Part shown: positions 23,589 to 32,755 of the stretch, in pieces | How the letters are laid out: every line of letters begins with the position of its first letter | Numbering within the stretch: the stretch's first letter is position 1 | NCBI GenBank assembly: GCA_035063885.1 | Contig: JAPSFM010000041.1 | Location: 1-38,146 of the forward strand | DNA length: 38,146 nt | Direction of reading: 5' to 3' | From: CAADGY01 sp900696665 | GTDB lineage: Bacteria > Acidobacteriota > Terriglobia > Bryobacterales > Bryobacteraceae | Translations under genes and position numbers: made by a program | Notes under the pieces: generated by a model | The model's input: the letters and a program-made list of their open reading frames with translations, nothing else | What the model was told of the DNA's origin: nothing | Databases searched by the model: none

Positions 23589-24701
23589 TCAGTCCTTCCC
23601 CAATGCCCGCTGAAGTTTTTGCGCGAACGGCGAGTCCGTGGGCTGCCGGCGCTCCTGAGTAATCGGGGACGCCGTGCCGGGCAACGCAGAGCCGTTAGCG
23701 GCAACCGCATCTGTTTTGGGAGCTTTGGCCTGCGGCTGCTCTTCCTCCAGGTAGCGGGCCTTTTTCAGCACCACGCGTTCGAGCGCGGTGCAATAGCCCG
23801 TCCAGCAACCATCCAGACGCGCATCCCGATCCACAAACGCGCGCATACACTCCATCTTCGAGTCGAGATTGTCGAGATGGTGCAGCAACAGGGCCTCCGG
23901 AAAAAGCGGGACCTTTGGAGATCCGAATTCGAGTTCCCCATGGTGGCTCAGGATCATATGCTCCACTAGTGAACGCAAATCGGGCGGAAAGCCGGGAACC
24001 GTTTCAATCTTGCTCGTGAGAGTGCGGAGCCCGATCGCAATGTGTCCCAGAAGCTGCCCTTCGTTGCTGTAGCCGAAGCTCCGCGCATAGGTAAGCTCGG
24101 AGATTTTGCCGATGTCGTGCAGGATCGCTCCGGTTAGCAGCAGATCGAGATCGACGTCCGGGTAGTGCGGAGCAACCAGGCGGCAGAGCTTGCACAGCGA
24201 CAGGACGTGTTCGATCAGGCCCCCCAGATAAGCGTGGTGGATGGATTTCGCCGCCGGGGCCACGCGAAAGCGCGAGGCGATGTCCGCATCGGAAAAAAAC
24301 GCTTCGAGCAAGGCGCGAAGATGCGGGTTGGCAACACCCGCGATGATCTCTTCGAGCTCCCGAAACATTTCATCTGGATCGCGGCTCGAGCACGGGAAGT
24401 AGTCCCGGACATCTATCTCCCCCTCGTCCACCTTGATCATCTTGTGGATGTTAAGCTGAAGCCGGTTCTGGTAGACCTGCGGGACGCCTTTCACCTTCAC
24501 GAAATCGTCGCGCTCGAAGGTGTGCATGATTTCGGTAACGTTATCCCACATCTTCGCGTCGACTTCGCCGGTTCTGTCGCACAGTTGCAGGGACAGATAG
24601 GGCTCACCCGTTTTTTTCTGCCGGATGTCTTTGGTTTGAACCAGAAAGGTAGTAGTGACAACCTGATTTGGTTGAAGCTCCCGCACAAAGGCAGATTTCA
24701 T
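23589..24701 (-). CDS. YhaM-like OB-fold/HD-domain 3'-5' exoribonuclease
   Basis: This 370-residue protein opens with an OB-fold nucleic-acid-binding domain (about 10-92: TTTFLVQTKDIRQKKTGEPYLSL, DRTGEVDAKMWDN). An HD phosphohydrolase domain (about 150-295) follows, with H165 (GLIEHV), HD pair H195/D196 (LHDIGKI), HGELEFGSPK and a later D-rich helix. This order matches Bacillus YhaM, a Mn-dependent 3'-5' exonuclease. A charged low-complexity tail follows (about 310-370). The start is the ATG at 24701. The frame stays open upstream inside the SurA-like gene, but those residues have no family character. It lies 11 nt after the SurA-like stop. Confidence 0.85.
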   Translation of the reverse strand: MKSAFVRELQPNQVVTTTFLVQTKDIRQKKTGEPYLSLQLCDRTGEVDAKMWDNVTEIMHTFERDDFVKVKGVPQVYQNRLQLNIHKMIKVDEGEIDVRDYFPCSSRDPDEMFRELEEIIAGVANPHLRALLEAFFSDADIASRFRVAPAAKSIHHAYLGGLIEHVLSLCKLCRLVAPHYPDVDLDLLLTGAILHDIGKISELTYARSFGYSNEGQLLGHIAIGLRTLTSKIETVPGFPPDLRSLVEHMILSHHGELEFGSPKVPLFPEALLLHHLDNLDSKMECMRAFVDRDARLDGCWTGYCTALERVVLKKARYLEEEQPQAKAPKTDAVAANGSALPGTASPITQERRQPTDSPFAQKLQRALGKD

Positions 24702-24712
24702 GATCTTGGGGT

Positions 24713-25852
24713 TTACTCTTTCGGCTTCGGAGTGCTCTTGGTGCCCGGAATAGGGATCAGCCACAGCAGGCGCTTCCGCCTCGGCTGGTTCAAAACTTCC
24801 TCCTTCGTCACCGTCTCCGGTCTCAGCTCGGCCGGATCCGACCAACTCGTATCCTTGCCGGGCGCCGCGGAGGTGTCCACATAGCCCTCGCGGATTTCCA
24901 GGAAAGCCTCCGTTCGCAATCGGGTCAGAAACTCGCGAACGCGAGGCTGGAAGAGCGGCATGTACAACTTTTCCATGATCTCGTTCTCCACTTCCTCAAA
25001 GGGCGCCAACCCGGCTTTGTGGTGTTCTTCCACACGCAGAATTAGAAACCCGTTCGGTCTGCGGATCGGATCCGTAACGTAGCCTCGCTCTTTATCCCAT
25101 ACGATGGCTTCGAGTTCTTTATCCAACTGGCCCTTTTCCCAACCGGGCAGCTCGCCCATCTGCGCGGCGGATTCGGCATCAGAGTTGTCCCGGGCCAGTT
25201 CGCCGAAGCGCTCACCCTTGCGAGCGCGGGCCACCAGGTCTTTGGCCTTCTTCTCGGCGGCGGCAACACCGGCCGCGTCTTTGCCCTCGGTGGAAACCAG
25301 GATCTCCCGGAGGAAGATCCGCTCCTTTCGCACGAACTCGTCCTTATGCTCGTTGTAATACTTCTCGAGATCGCTGCGCGGAATCCGGATCCGGTCTCCC
25401 ACCTCCTGGCGGATTACACGCTGCGTCATCATGCTGTTTCGAATCTCTGCACGGTAGTCCTCATACGGCATGCCCAGTTGCTGCCGTATGAATTCGTGAA
25501 ACTTTTCCGGTTGGGCGATCTTCGTTTGCAGTTGCACCTCGGCCAGATACTTACTTACTTCGGCATCGACGTTGATGTCCATCTGCTTGGCTCTTTGAAC
25601 CAGCAGCATCTGGTCGATACGATCGCGCAGCAGGTCGCGCTCCCGCTCTTGTAACGCTTGTTTCAACTGAGCCCCGTTTACGCCGCGCTGCTTCAGTTCA
25701 CCTTCCATCTGGCGCCGGGTGCGTTCCAACTCGCTTCGCGTGATGATCTCGCCGTTAACCTTGGCGATGATTTCGTCCACCAGAATCGCATCGGCGGCCG
25801 CCGCCGAAGCGGACACCACACCTGTTACCAGCAAGAATCGGAGGAACTTCAT
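24713..25852 (-). CDS. SurA-like periplasmic chaperone/peptidyl-prolyl isomerase
   Basis: This 379-residue exported protein has a signal peptide (about 1-20). A SurA N-terminal-like helical domain follows (about 23-150: DEIIAKVNGEIITRSELE is characteristic), then one parvulin rotamase domain (about 177-275, IFLREILVS then GELPGWEKGQL and GFLILRVEEH). A C-terminal helix and a short basic tail end the protein. Such proteins help outer-membrane proteins fold in the periplasm. Only one rotamase domain is present, against two in E. coli SurA. It sits 21 nt after mfd and before the YhaM-like gene in the same operon. Confidence 0.9.
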   Translation of the reverse strand: MKFLRFLLVTGVVSASAAAADAILVDEIIAKVNGEIITRSELERTRRQMEGELKQRGVNGAQLKQALQERERDLLRDRIDQMLLVQRAKQMDINVDAEVSKYLAEVQLQTKIAQPEKFHEFIRQQLGMPYEDYRAEIRNSMMTQRVIRQEVGDRIRIPRSDLEKYYNEHKDEFVRKERIFLREILVSTEGKDAAGVAAAEKKAKDLVARARKGERFGELARDNSDAESAAQMGELPGWEKGQLDKELEAIVWDKERGYVTDPIRRPNGFLILRVEEHHKAGLAPFEEVENEIMEKLYMPLFQPRVREFLTRLRTEAFLEIREGYVDTSAAPGKDTSWSDPAELRPETVTKEEVLNQPRRKRLLWLIPIPGTKSTPKPKE

Positions 25853-25873
25853 ATAACTCGATTATCCGATATT

Positions 25874-28800
25874 TTACTGACGTAGTGAACTCTCCTGCGC
25901 ATCCAGTTGCAGCAGTTGAGCGCTGAGAAATCCGAGCAAGTGCGAAGGTTCCCCTCCAGGAGTAACCGGAATTCGCAGGACGCCCGCCGGGGTGAACTGC
26001 GCCCCTGCCGTCTTCCGGACCAGGTTCATCAGCGCCGCCGCTTGAACCCGTGAATCCTTATGGAACTTGATATTCAACATCCCCTGCCGCCGGTCGATAG
26101 ATTCGATCCCCATCCGCTGCGCGGTACTCTTGATCAGCGCAAATTCGGCTAGGCTTTTCACCTGCCCGGGCACCGGCCCGTAGCGGTCTTCCATTTCCGC
26201 CAGCACCTTGGCGGCATGTCCGCTATCCGGGATGTCGGCGATCCTTTTATACGCGCGCAGCCGCTGATGCTCATCAGCGATATAGCTTGGTGGAATTCGA
26301 AGATCCAATCCCAGATTCAGCGAGGAATGGATTTCGAGCGGCACATCTTCCCCCTTCAGTTCGCGGGCGGTCTCTTCCAGCAGGCGGACGTACATATCGA
26401 ATCCCACCGAGTTGATGTGCCCGTGCTGTTCGCCCCCCAGCAGGTTTCCCGCACCGCGCAACTCCAGGTCGAGGGCGGCAATCTTGAACCCCGCACCCAA
26501 GTCGCTAAACTCTTTGAGCGCCGCCAGGCGCTTGCGCGCCACTTCACTCAATTCGGAATCAGGCGGTACCAGCAGGTAGGCATAAGCCCGGCGATTGGAA
26601 CGCCCTACCCGCCCACGGAGCTGATACATGGAGGCCAATCCGTACCGCTCGGCATTTTCGATAATAATCGTATTTGCAAGGGGAATATCCAATCCATTTT
26701 CTACAATAGTGGTTGATACGAAGAGATCATACTCATGCCGCATAAACCCCAACAACACCTTTTCTAGCTCTGACTCACTCATCTGCCCGTGCCCCACCCC
26801 GATACGGCATTGCGGCACCAGTTCCTGGATCGAGGCGGCCCGCGACCAAATTGTATCTACCTTGTTATGTATGAAATAGATCTGTCCTCCACGGCCCAGT
26901 TCCTGCTCGATAGCCGTCCTGATCAGCTCCGGGTGGTAGTGCGCAACGACGGTCTGGATGGCCAGCCGGTCTTTAGGCGGCGTCTCGATGACAGACATGT
27001 CCCTCATTCCTAGCAGGGACATGTGCAGGGTGCGTGGAATGGGGGTGGCCGTCATCGTCAGTACGTCCACATTCTTTTTTAGCTGCTTGAGCCGTTCTTT
27101 GTGACGCACTCCGAAGCGCTGCTCCTCGTCGACAACCAGCAGCCCGAGGTCGCGAAATTCGACATCTTTCGAAAGAATCCGGTGCGTGCCGATCACGACA
27201 TCCACTTTTCCATTGGCCACGTCTCCAATCACCTCCGCAATCTCCTTGGGCGCACGGAAACGGCTCACCAATTCGACTCGCACGGGGAAGGAAGCAAAGC
27301 GGCGTTTGAACGTCTCGTAGTGTTGAAACGCCAGAACAGTGGTAGGAGCCAGCACGGCAACCTGCTTCCCGTCGCCCAGCGCCTTAAAAGCTGCGCGCAT
27401 CGCCACTTCGGTTTTGCCGAAGCCTACGTCTCCGCACAGGAGCCGGTCCATGGGATGAGCGCTCTCCATGTCTCGCTTGATGTCCCGAATGGCTGTAACC
27501 TGGTCCTTCGTTTCCGAAAACTCGAAGGCGTCCTCAAGTTCCCGCTGCCAGTTGCTGTCGGGAGAAAAGGAAAAGCCTTCCGCCATCTTGCGCTCTGCGT
27601 ACAGCTTCAGGAGTTCGTCTGCCATGTCGCGTATTTTGGCCTTCACGCGCGATTTGGTACGGTTCCAAGTCGCCCCTCCCAACCGGTCCAGGGTAGGCGG
27701 AGAATCGCCGGCTCCTCTGAACTTCTGAATCAGATCCATGCGGGTCATCGGCACATACAGCTTTGTCTCACCCGCGTATTCCAGCAGCATGAAATCGCCC
27801 TTCTGCTCGCCATGCTCGATTTCGCGAATTCCGGCGAAACGCCCGACTCCGTGCTCCGCGTGAACGACGTAGTCCCCAGGGCTGAGGTCCATCGAGTCGG
27901 TACTGAAGGCAGCGGCGCGCGACCTTAACCCGCCGGGCCGCACCATCAGGTCCGAGGTTTCAAAGAGGTCCTCGGAGCCGAAGATTGCCAGCCCTGAATC
28001 CGGCAGGATGGTTCCGCGGGGCACGCGTCCACGCACCAGAAAGGTACTGGCCAGCGACCCGGCCATGTAGGCACGCTCCGCCAGGTATTCGGGGGTGGAG
28101 CCGCTCTGTTCAACTCCCACTTGGAACGGAACCGAGTACTCCTGGAAAATATCGGCGAGACGTTCCAATTCCCCCATCGAGGATGCGAAGAAAACCACAC
28201 GCTGTCCTGCTTCGACCAGCGAGCGGGTCTCGGCGACCGCCACCGGAAGATTGCCGCGAAAAGCCAACGATGGGCGTGATGGAATGTGCGGACCGGCCCC
28301 ACCTAACTCCAACTGCCGCAGATAAAGTTGGGATTTGCCCCGGACTTCCGATTCGAATTCACTAAACGTGTAGTAGATTGTTGTAGAGGAGACATAAGCT
28401 TCCTGGTCCCGCTCCTCGAGCCGGGTCCAGAGCCGCTCTGCGGCGCCTCGAATCTGTTCGGGCTCATCCCAGATAACAATCGGGTTGTCCATCAACGAAA
28501 GAATCGAAGACGTGCGCGTCCTCACCAGCGGCGTGGCGAACTCCCAGCCCGGGAAGGTTTCGCCGGGCACAACCGCTGCTCCCTCCGGCAACCGCGCGGC
28601 GATCTCCCTCAACAGATCGCGGGAGCGTGGCTCCTCGATCAATGGAAGCAGCAGGCAATCCTGAACCTTTACAACCGAGCGCTGGCTCTCGACATCGAAT
28701 CGCCGCATGGACTCGATCGAGTCGCCAAAAAATTCGATTCGGACGGGCTTTTCCGCTTGCACCGGAAACACGTCCAGAATGCCGCCGCGGAGAGAGTATT

Positions 28801-29362
28801 CTCCGACCATCTCGACCGGTTCCCGGCGTTCATAGCCGATGTTGTAAAGATGCGCAAGGATGTCGTCGACAGGCAATTCGTCGCCGGTGCGCAAAAGGAG
28901 CGGGAGTTGCCGGTAGAACTCGGCGCTATAGGTTCTGAGCAGCGCGGAACCCGCCGAGGCGATGACGATAGGTGCACCGCGTGTTGCGATTCTCCACAAA
29001 CCGATGGCGCGCTCCTCGCTCACCTCGGAATGCGGAGACAACTTTTGTGCCGGCAGGACGTCCAGCGCCGGTATGAGTTGCGGCGCCTCGGACGCACGGG
29101 ACGAAATGAGAATCTCATAAAACGTCCCGATAAGCTCTTCGTAAGTTTCTGCCTGCTTGTTGCCGTCTACCAGCACCAGCACCGGGCGCTCTGTCGCCTG
29201 CCGCAGCAGAACGATATAGATGGCTTTGGCGGTTGTCGTCAGGCCGGAAAGAGAAGTGGCGTGTTCCGGGCCCACCCCGGCGGCAAAAGCGTGCGCTAAT
29301 TCCTGAAATGCCGGCTGGCGGCTGAGTGATTGAAAGAGATCTCGAACGGCTGGATGAATCAA
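25874..29362 (-). CDS. mfd: Transcription-repair coupling factor Mfd
   Basis: This 1162-residue ATP-driven translocase frees RNA polymerase stalled at DNA lesions and recruits UvrA. The UvrB-like N-terminal module is followed by the polymerase-binding domain (PGDYVVHAEHGVGRFAG). The RecG-like motor has Walker A GDVGFGKTE (K near 650), DEEQ (about 745-748), TATPIPRTLHMSL, and in the second lobe GRGGQIYFIHNKV and QLRGRVGRS. The C-terminal domain has GLDLRIPPSYI. Length is normal. The start is TTG 29362, which overlaps the rfaE2 TGA as TTGA, with no good Shine-Dalgarno, so it may depend on coupling; no nearer ATG exists. Confidence 0.96.
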   Translation of the reverse strand: MIHPAVRDLFQSLSRQPAFQELAHAFAAGVGPEHATSLSGLTTTAKAIYIVLLRQATERPVLVLVDGNKQAETYEELIGTFYEILISSRASEAPQLIPALDVLPAQKLSPHSEVSEERAIGLWRIATRGAPIVIASAGSALLRTYSAEFYRQLPLLLRTGDELPVDDILAHLYNIGYERREPVEMVGEYSLRGGILDVFPVQAEKPVRIEFFGDSIESMRRFDVESQRSVVKVQDCLLLPLIEEPRSRDLLREIAARLPEGAAVVPGETFPGWEFATPLVRTRTSSILSLMDNPIVIWDEPEQIRGAAERLWTRLEERDQEAYVSSTTIYYTFSEFESEVRGKSQLYLRQLELGGAGPHIPSRPSLAFRGNLPVAVAETRSLVEAGQRVVFFASSMGELERLADIFQEYSVPFQVGVEQSGSTPEYLAERAYMAGSLASTFLVRGRVPRGTILPDSGLAIFGSEDLFETSDLMVRPGGLRSRAAAFSTDSMDLSPGDYVVHAEHGVGRFAGIREIEHGEQKGDFMLLEYAGETKLYVPMTRMDLIQKFRGAGDSPPTLDRLGGATWNRTKSRVKAKIRDMADELLKLYAERKMAEGFSFSPDSNWQRELEDAFEFSETKDQVTAIRDIKRDMESAHPMDRLLCGDVGFGKTEVAMRAAFKALGDGKQVAVLAPTTVLAFQHYETFKRRFASFPVRVELVSRFRAPKEIAEVIGDVANGKVDVVIGTHRILSKDVEFRDLGLLVVDEEQRFGVRHKERLKQLKKNVDVLTMTATPIPRTLHMSLLGMRDMSVIETPPKDRLAIQTVVAHYHPELIRTAIEQELGRGGQIYFIHNKVDTIWSRAASIQELVPQCRIGVGHGQMSESELEKVLLGFMRHEYDLFVSTTIVENGLDIPLANTIIIENAERYGLASMYQLRGRVGRSNRRAYAYLLVPPDSELSEVARKRLAALKEFSDLGAGFKIAALDLELRGAGNLLGGEQHGHINSVGFDMYVRLLEETARELKGEDVPLEIHSSLNLGLDLRIPPSYIADEHQRLRAYKRIADIPDSGHAAKVLAEMEDRYGPVPGQVKSLAEFALIKSTAQRMGIESIDRRQGMLNIKFHKDSRVQAAALMNLVRKTAGAQFTPAGVLRIPVTPGGEPSHLLGFLSAQLLQLDAQESSLRQ

Positions 29363-29832
29363 AGCTGACGCGCCAGGATCTCCTCGACAATTCCAGTGGT
29401 GGAATAGCCCGCCTCGAGCGGCAAGGCCAAAACCTTTCCGCCTGCCGCTTCAACCTCTTCCCGGCCGGCAATCCAATGGGACCAATCGGCGCCTTTAACC
29501 AGTATATCGGGCAGGAGTCTGGAGATGAGTTCGCGAGGCGTATCCTCGTCGAACAGCGTCACCGCATCGACCGCGGAAAGCGCAGCAGCCATTTCCGCGC
29601 GGTCTCGTTCGCGGATGAGGGGACGTCCCGGTCCTTTTAACCGGCTGACGCTTGAATCAGAATTGAGGCCGAGCACCAGCAGATCGCCCAACGTCTTTGC
29701 GGCTTCGAGCAGGCGTATGTGGCCGGGATGGAGTATGTCATAGCAGCCGTTGGTGAACACTACTACTTGTCCGGCACGCTTCCACTTGGCTCGCAGATCC
29801 AGCAGGTCCTCCTGGAGGTAGATACGACCCAT
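29359..29832 (-). CDS. rfaE2: Heptose-1-phosphate adenylyltransferase, stand-alone RfaE2
   Basis: This 157-residue nucleotidyltransferase makes ADP-heptose for lipopolysaccharide cores. The HxGH motif lies in CYDILHPGHIRLL. Other conserved parts are GLNSDSSVSRLKGPGRP, VKGADW and GYSTTGIVEEI. In E. coli this domain is fused to the kinase RfaE1; here it stands alone, as in several other phyla, and no rfaE1 is seen in the window. The ATG at 29832 is preferred over a TTG two codons earlier. It lies 27 nt after the HDOD gene and overlaps mfd by 4 nt. Confidence 0.9.
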   Translation of the reverse strand: MGRIYLQEDLLDLRAKWKRAGQVVVFTNGCYDILHPGHIRLLEAAKTLGDLLVLGLNSDSSVSRLKGPGRPLIRERDRAEMAAALSAVDAVTLFDEDTPRELISRLLPDILVKGADWSHWIAGREEVEAAGGKVLALPLEAGYSTTGIVEEILARQL

Positions 29833-29859
29833 AATCAACTTCGGATTGTACCGCTGTCA

Positions 29860-30909
29860 TCACCTGCGAAGCAGCATGACAAAAAGCAACGTGAAAACAG
29901 TGGTAAGCACACCGCAGCAGAGTATCCAGAGCCAGACCCGTTCATGCTCCTTTTGCGGAGGAGTAACGGTGCTGCCAAGGATAGCCTCATCCGAGGAGCA
30001 ATCCTTCTGAGCTCTTTCTTCGGGTGGAGAAACCGGTGGATTCGTAGCCTTAGGAGCCGGTTTTACATTCGGATCGAACGATTCTAGCCGGGCTTCGACC
30101 TCGCGCCGGAACAGATCCGCATTGCGGGGAATACGGTTCCGTACGTACTCGGGGATTTCCGCCAGAACACTTTCGAAGTCAGCGGAGGCGGCGCCGGGAA
30201 TCAAACCAAACCCCAGAGCCTCCGCCAATCTGGAGGCAAGGTGCACCAGGCGCGCCAGGTTGGAGGCGTTCTCCGCGCCGGGCTCTTCTGATAGTACCGA
30301 CTGGATGTAATCCGGAAGGCCCCACTTCCCGGCAAGGTAGATACCCGCCGAAGCGCTGTCGATACCGAACATCTGGATTTCCGCTTCCCGGATGTCCACT
30401 GCTTCGGTGTGCACGCCCGCCGCCGCCATCGAAAGAAGATGTGTGTATTCAGGAGGATAGGCGGTCATCAGCCCCAGGCGTCCGAGGTCTTTCAGCAGTC
30501 CGGCGATGTAGGCCTCGTCCTCCGGTAATAGGAAATAGCGTGCCAGCATCTGCCCGATCACCGCCCGTGCGATACTGGCACGCCAGCAGGCGCGAAGTTC
30601 GTCAACGATGAGGATGCTCTTCAGATAGCGCGAAGCGGCAATAGTGGTGGAGATCGACTTGATTCGCTCCAGCCCCAGAATGATCAGGGCATGCTTGAGT
30701 GTGGTTACTTCCGACGCCAGGTTAAAAAGGGCAGAGTTGGCCCTCCGCAGAACCTCTGTCGAAAGAACTGGATCGAGCATGATCGCTTTCTCCAGTTGGA
30801 CGATCGGCACCCCCTCGTCGGACGTGAGTTGAAGCACGCGAACCGCTATAGGAGGAAAGGCGGGGATCTTCTCCAATGCCCCGGAAACTGTCACCGAGCG
30901 TTCTGCCAT
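29860..30909 (-). CDS. HDOD-domain protein with C-terminal membrane anchor
   Basis: This 349-residue protein has an HDOD domain (about 5-210: EKIPAFPPIAVRVLQL, TTLKHALIILGLERIKS, AGLLKDLGRLGLM). The HD pair of true HD hydrolases is replaced by KD, as often found in this family, so an enzymatic role is unlikely. HDOD proteins commonly take part in signalling. A charged Pro-rich linker (about 285-322) leads to one hydrophobic segment at the very end (VWLWILCCGVLTTVFTLLF), which makes it a tail-anchored inner-membrane protein. It is the first gene of the operon, starting at the ATG at 30909. Confidence 0.85.
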   Translation of the reverse strand: MAERSVTVSGALEKIPAFPPIAVRVLQLTSDEGVPIVQLEKAIMLDPVLSTEVLRRANSALFNLASEVTTLKHALIILGLERIKSISTTIAASRYLKSILIVDELRACWRASIARAVIGQMLARYFLLPEDEAYIAGLLKDLGRLGLMTAYPPEYTHLLSMAAAGVHTEAVDIREAEIQMFGIDSASAGIYLAGKWGLPDYIQSVLSEEPGAENASNLARLVHLASRLAEALGFGLIPGAASADFESVLAEIPEYVRNRIPRNADLFRREVEARLESFDPNVKPAPKATNPPVSPPEERAQKDCSSDEAILGSTVTPPQKEHERVWLWILCCGVLTTVFTLLFVMLLRR

Positions 30910-31222
30910 GCGAGCACCGTCCGCGGCTCTGACTATCTATCGTCCGCGGAACGCAAAACATTAGGGATGGATGACCCACCCCGCAATAGGTCGCACCGGA
31001 ATTGCTTAACAGCCTCTGTGATAATAGCCGCACTCCTTCCGCGTCACATTCTGTAACCGGTTGAATGCGTTCGTGGGGATCAATCCCTTCCCAGCTCCAG
31101 AAGGACTCTACTAGAAACCACTTATGACAGGAGTATGGTTCAGGATCCGGTGGTTGTAGCTGCGATCCACCCCACCGGGAGGTTGGCCGACGGCCACACT
31201 ACAGTAGAAGCAGCCGGCGTGA
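30910..31222. other. 313-nt intergenic region upstream of the HDOD operon
   Basis: No gene is seen. Near the HDOD start lie two copies of CGTCCGCGG (30918-30926 and 30941-30949, 23 bp apart), described separately. The rest, towards the GH20 stop, shows no clear terminator or promoter. Confidence 0.5.
30918..30949 (-). promoter_or_regulatory. Tandem CGTCCGCGG repeats before the HDOD gene
   Basis: Two identical 9-bp sites, each containing the palindrome CCGCGG, are spaced 23 bp apart directly upstream of the HDOD ATG. An AT-rich GATAGATAG lies between them on the minus strand and may hold the -10. They may be binding sites that control the six-gene operon. Confidence 0.4.
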
Positions 31223-32755
31223 TCATCTCCCGGTGGCCTTGAGGGATGCTTCGAGTTTCGGGAGGTTCGTGATGGGCAAATCACGGATGGGTTTGAGAAA
31301 CCCATCGTCGTAGGGAATTGTATCGAGATTGAAGCCCGGCTGCGTCCAGGCTAGGATGCCCGCCTCGCCGACCGTGGGCAGAGTGACGTCGAGCGAATCC
31401 CATGTAGTTTGCATCATCCCCATGATGCCGAGCTTCTTAGCAGTGTTGATCATCGCCACGGCGTTCTTCCGCACCTTCCACGGACACGCTACCACCGCAA
31501 AGCCTTTGTCATGGAAATATTGGATCACGGGCCACTCCTGCCGGGAGTCATAGTTCCAGGCGGCCATGATCACATCCTTCGGCAACTGGTCCAGTACCAG
31601 GTGGCTGTCAAACGGAGGCACGCTGTTGGCGGGTGACAGCCGACCCAGTTGCGGGTGATTCCGTTGAATGAACATGTCATGCCACATAAAGACGCGGACT
31701 TTGCGTTCGGCGAAATAGTCGGCGAGTTTTCTTAGATGCGCTGCCAGCGTTTCTCGTGGATTGTCACCACGGCAGCGGTTGCTCTCCATCAGCCCGCGAT
31801 GTCCCCAGGCTTCATCCAGTCCGAGATGGAAATACCGGGGGTTGTCGAACAGTTCCAGCAACTCTCCGAACCGGTCGAACAGTTGCCCATATATGTCGGG
31901 GTTAGTGAGGCAAAACGACCATCCGTCTTCTTCATACAACGGTTTGAACTGCGGAAATCGATCCAGCACCACGTGCTGTGACGAATTGCCTCGCATCCCG
32001 CTGGCGTGACCCCAGGCATTCAGCATGGGGATCATTTCCATATGGAGCGCCTTGCCTAACTCCACCAGCGGCTTGATCTGTTCCGGCGTGTAGGTGTATT
32101 TGTAGGCGGTTTCTGGCCGCTTTGCCGATTTCAGCGAGGCCCAGGTTTCAATGACAATGGCGTTGTACTTGAAGCGCGCCGCCACCAGAATGGCCTGCCG
32201 TACCCCTTCAAGCTCTGTGTTAGGGAAGATGCAAATGTGAAGGCTGCGAAAGGCAAGCTGCGGATAGTCCACTATTCTCGCTCCTGAGATCTCCCACCCC
32301 GCCGAACCTTTCACAGCCATCTGTAGAAGAGTCATACCGCCGTAGAGAAGCCCCCGCGGCGTCTCGGCTAGGATGACAACTTTACCAGGCCGGGTTTCGA
32401 GAAGATACTTCTCATCGCTCGCCGCCGCCTCATACGGCTGGACTCCCGTAGCCGTTGTCAACTCCATCCGCCCCCGCGCGCTTGTAACCAATGCCAGCAC
32501 TACCCTTAACGCACCCTTTCCGGAAGCAGCGGCAGAAATCCCATGGATGCGTTTGAATTCGGCTGCGATCACCCGCCCCACCTGGCGCTCCTCACTGGTA
32601 GCGGTTTCGAAGATGAGTCCTTTGCCCACGGCGAGTGCCCTTCCCGTCCATTCCACCTGCCTGGGCGGAGGTGTTATCAACGGTGGACCAGCGGCTGAAA
32701 GCAGCATACCGTGCATCAGAAGAATAGCGAACATCGGATAAGTTACCGGTTTCAT
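31223..32755 (-). CDS. Secreted GH20-type beta-N-acetylhexosaminidase
   Basis: This 510-residue glycoside hydrolase has a signal peptide (about 1-22, MLLSAAG). A GH20b-like N-terminal domain follows (about 25-160, with LLYGGMTLLQM). The catalytic barrel holds the Asp-Glu pair D314-E315 in FHLGLDEAWGHRG, the family's catalytic motif in which the substrate acetamido group is the nucleophile. Later segments include FMWHDMF, VIMAAWNYDS and TTWDSLDVTLPT. The expected role is removal of terminal GlcNAc or GalNAc from glycans. The C-terminus is compact without extra binding modules. The ATG at 32755 has AGGAG four bases upstream. No partner gene shares its operon. Confidence 0.83.
   Translation of the reverse strand: MKPVTYPMFAILLMHGMLLSAAGPPLITPPPRQVEWTGRALAVGKGLIFETATSEERQVGRVIAAEFKRIHGISAAASGKGALRVVLALVTSARGRMELTTATGVQPYEAAASDEKYLLETRPGKVVILAETPRGLLYGGMTLLQMAVKGSAGWEISGARIVDYPQLAFRSLHICIFPNTELEGVRQAILVAARFKYNAIVIETWASLKSAKRPETAYKYTYTPEQIKPLVELGKALHMEMIPMLNAWGHASGMRGNSSQHVVLDRFPQFKPLYEEDGWSFCLTNPDIYGQLFDRFGELLELFDNPRYFHLGLDEAWGHRGLMESNRCRGDNPRETLAAHLRKLADYFAERKVRVFMWHDMFIQRNHPQLGRLSPANSVPPFDSHLVLDQLPKDVIMAAWNYDSRQEWPVIQYFHDKGFAVVACPWKVRKNAVAMINTAKKLGIMGMMQTTWDSLDVTLPTVGEAGILAWTQPGFNLDTIPYDDGFLKPIRDLPITNLPKLEASLKATGR

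Noticed and set aside
24702..24845. Upstream extension of the YhaM-like gene
   Set aside because: It overlaps the SurA-like 3' end and its acidic, low-complexity translation is out of character for the OB-fold start.
28328..29299. Long plus-strand open frame (323 codons) opposite mfd
   Set aside because: It lies wholly within the confidently assigned mfd gene, has no family features and reflects high GC codon bias on the opposite strand.
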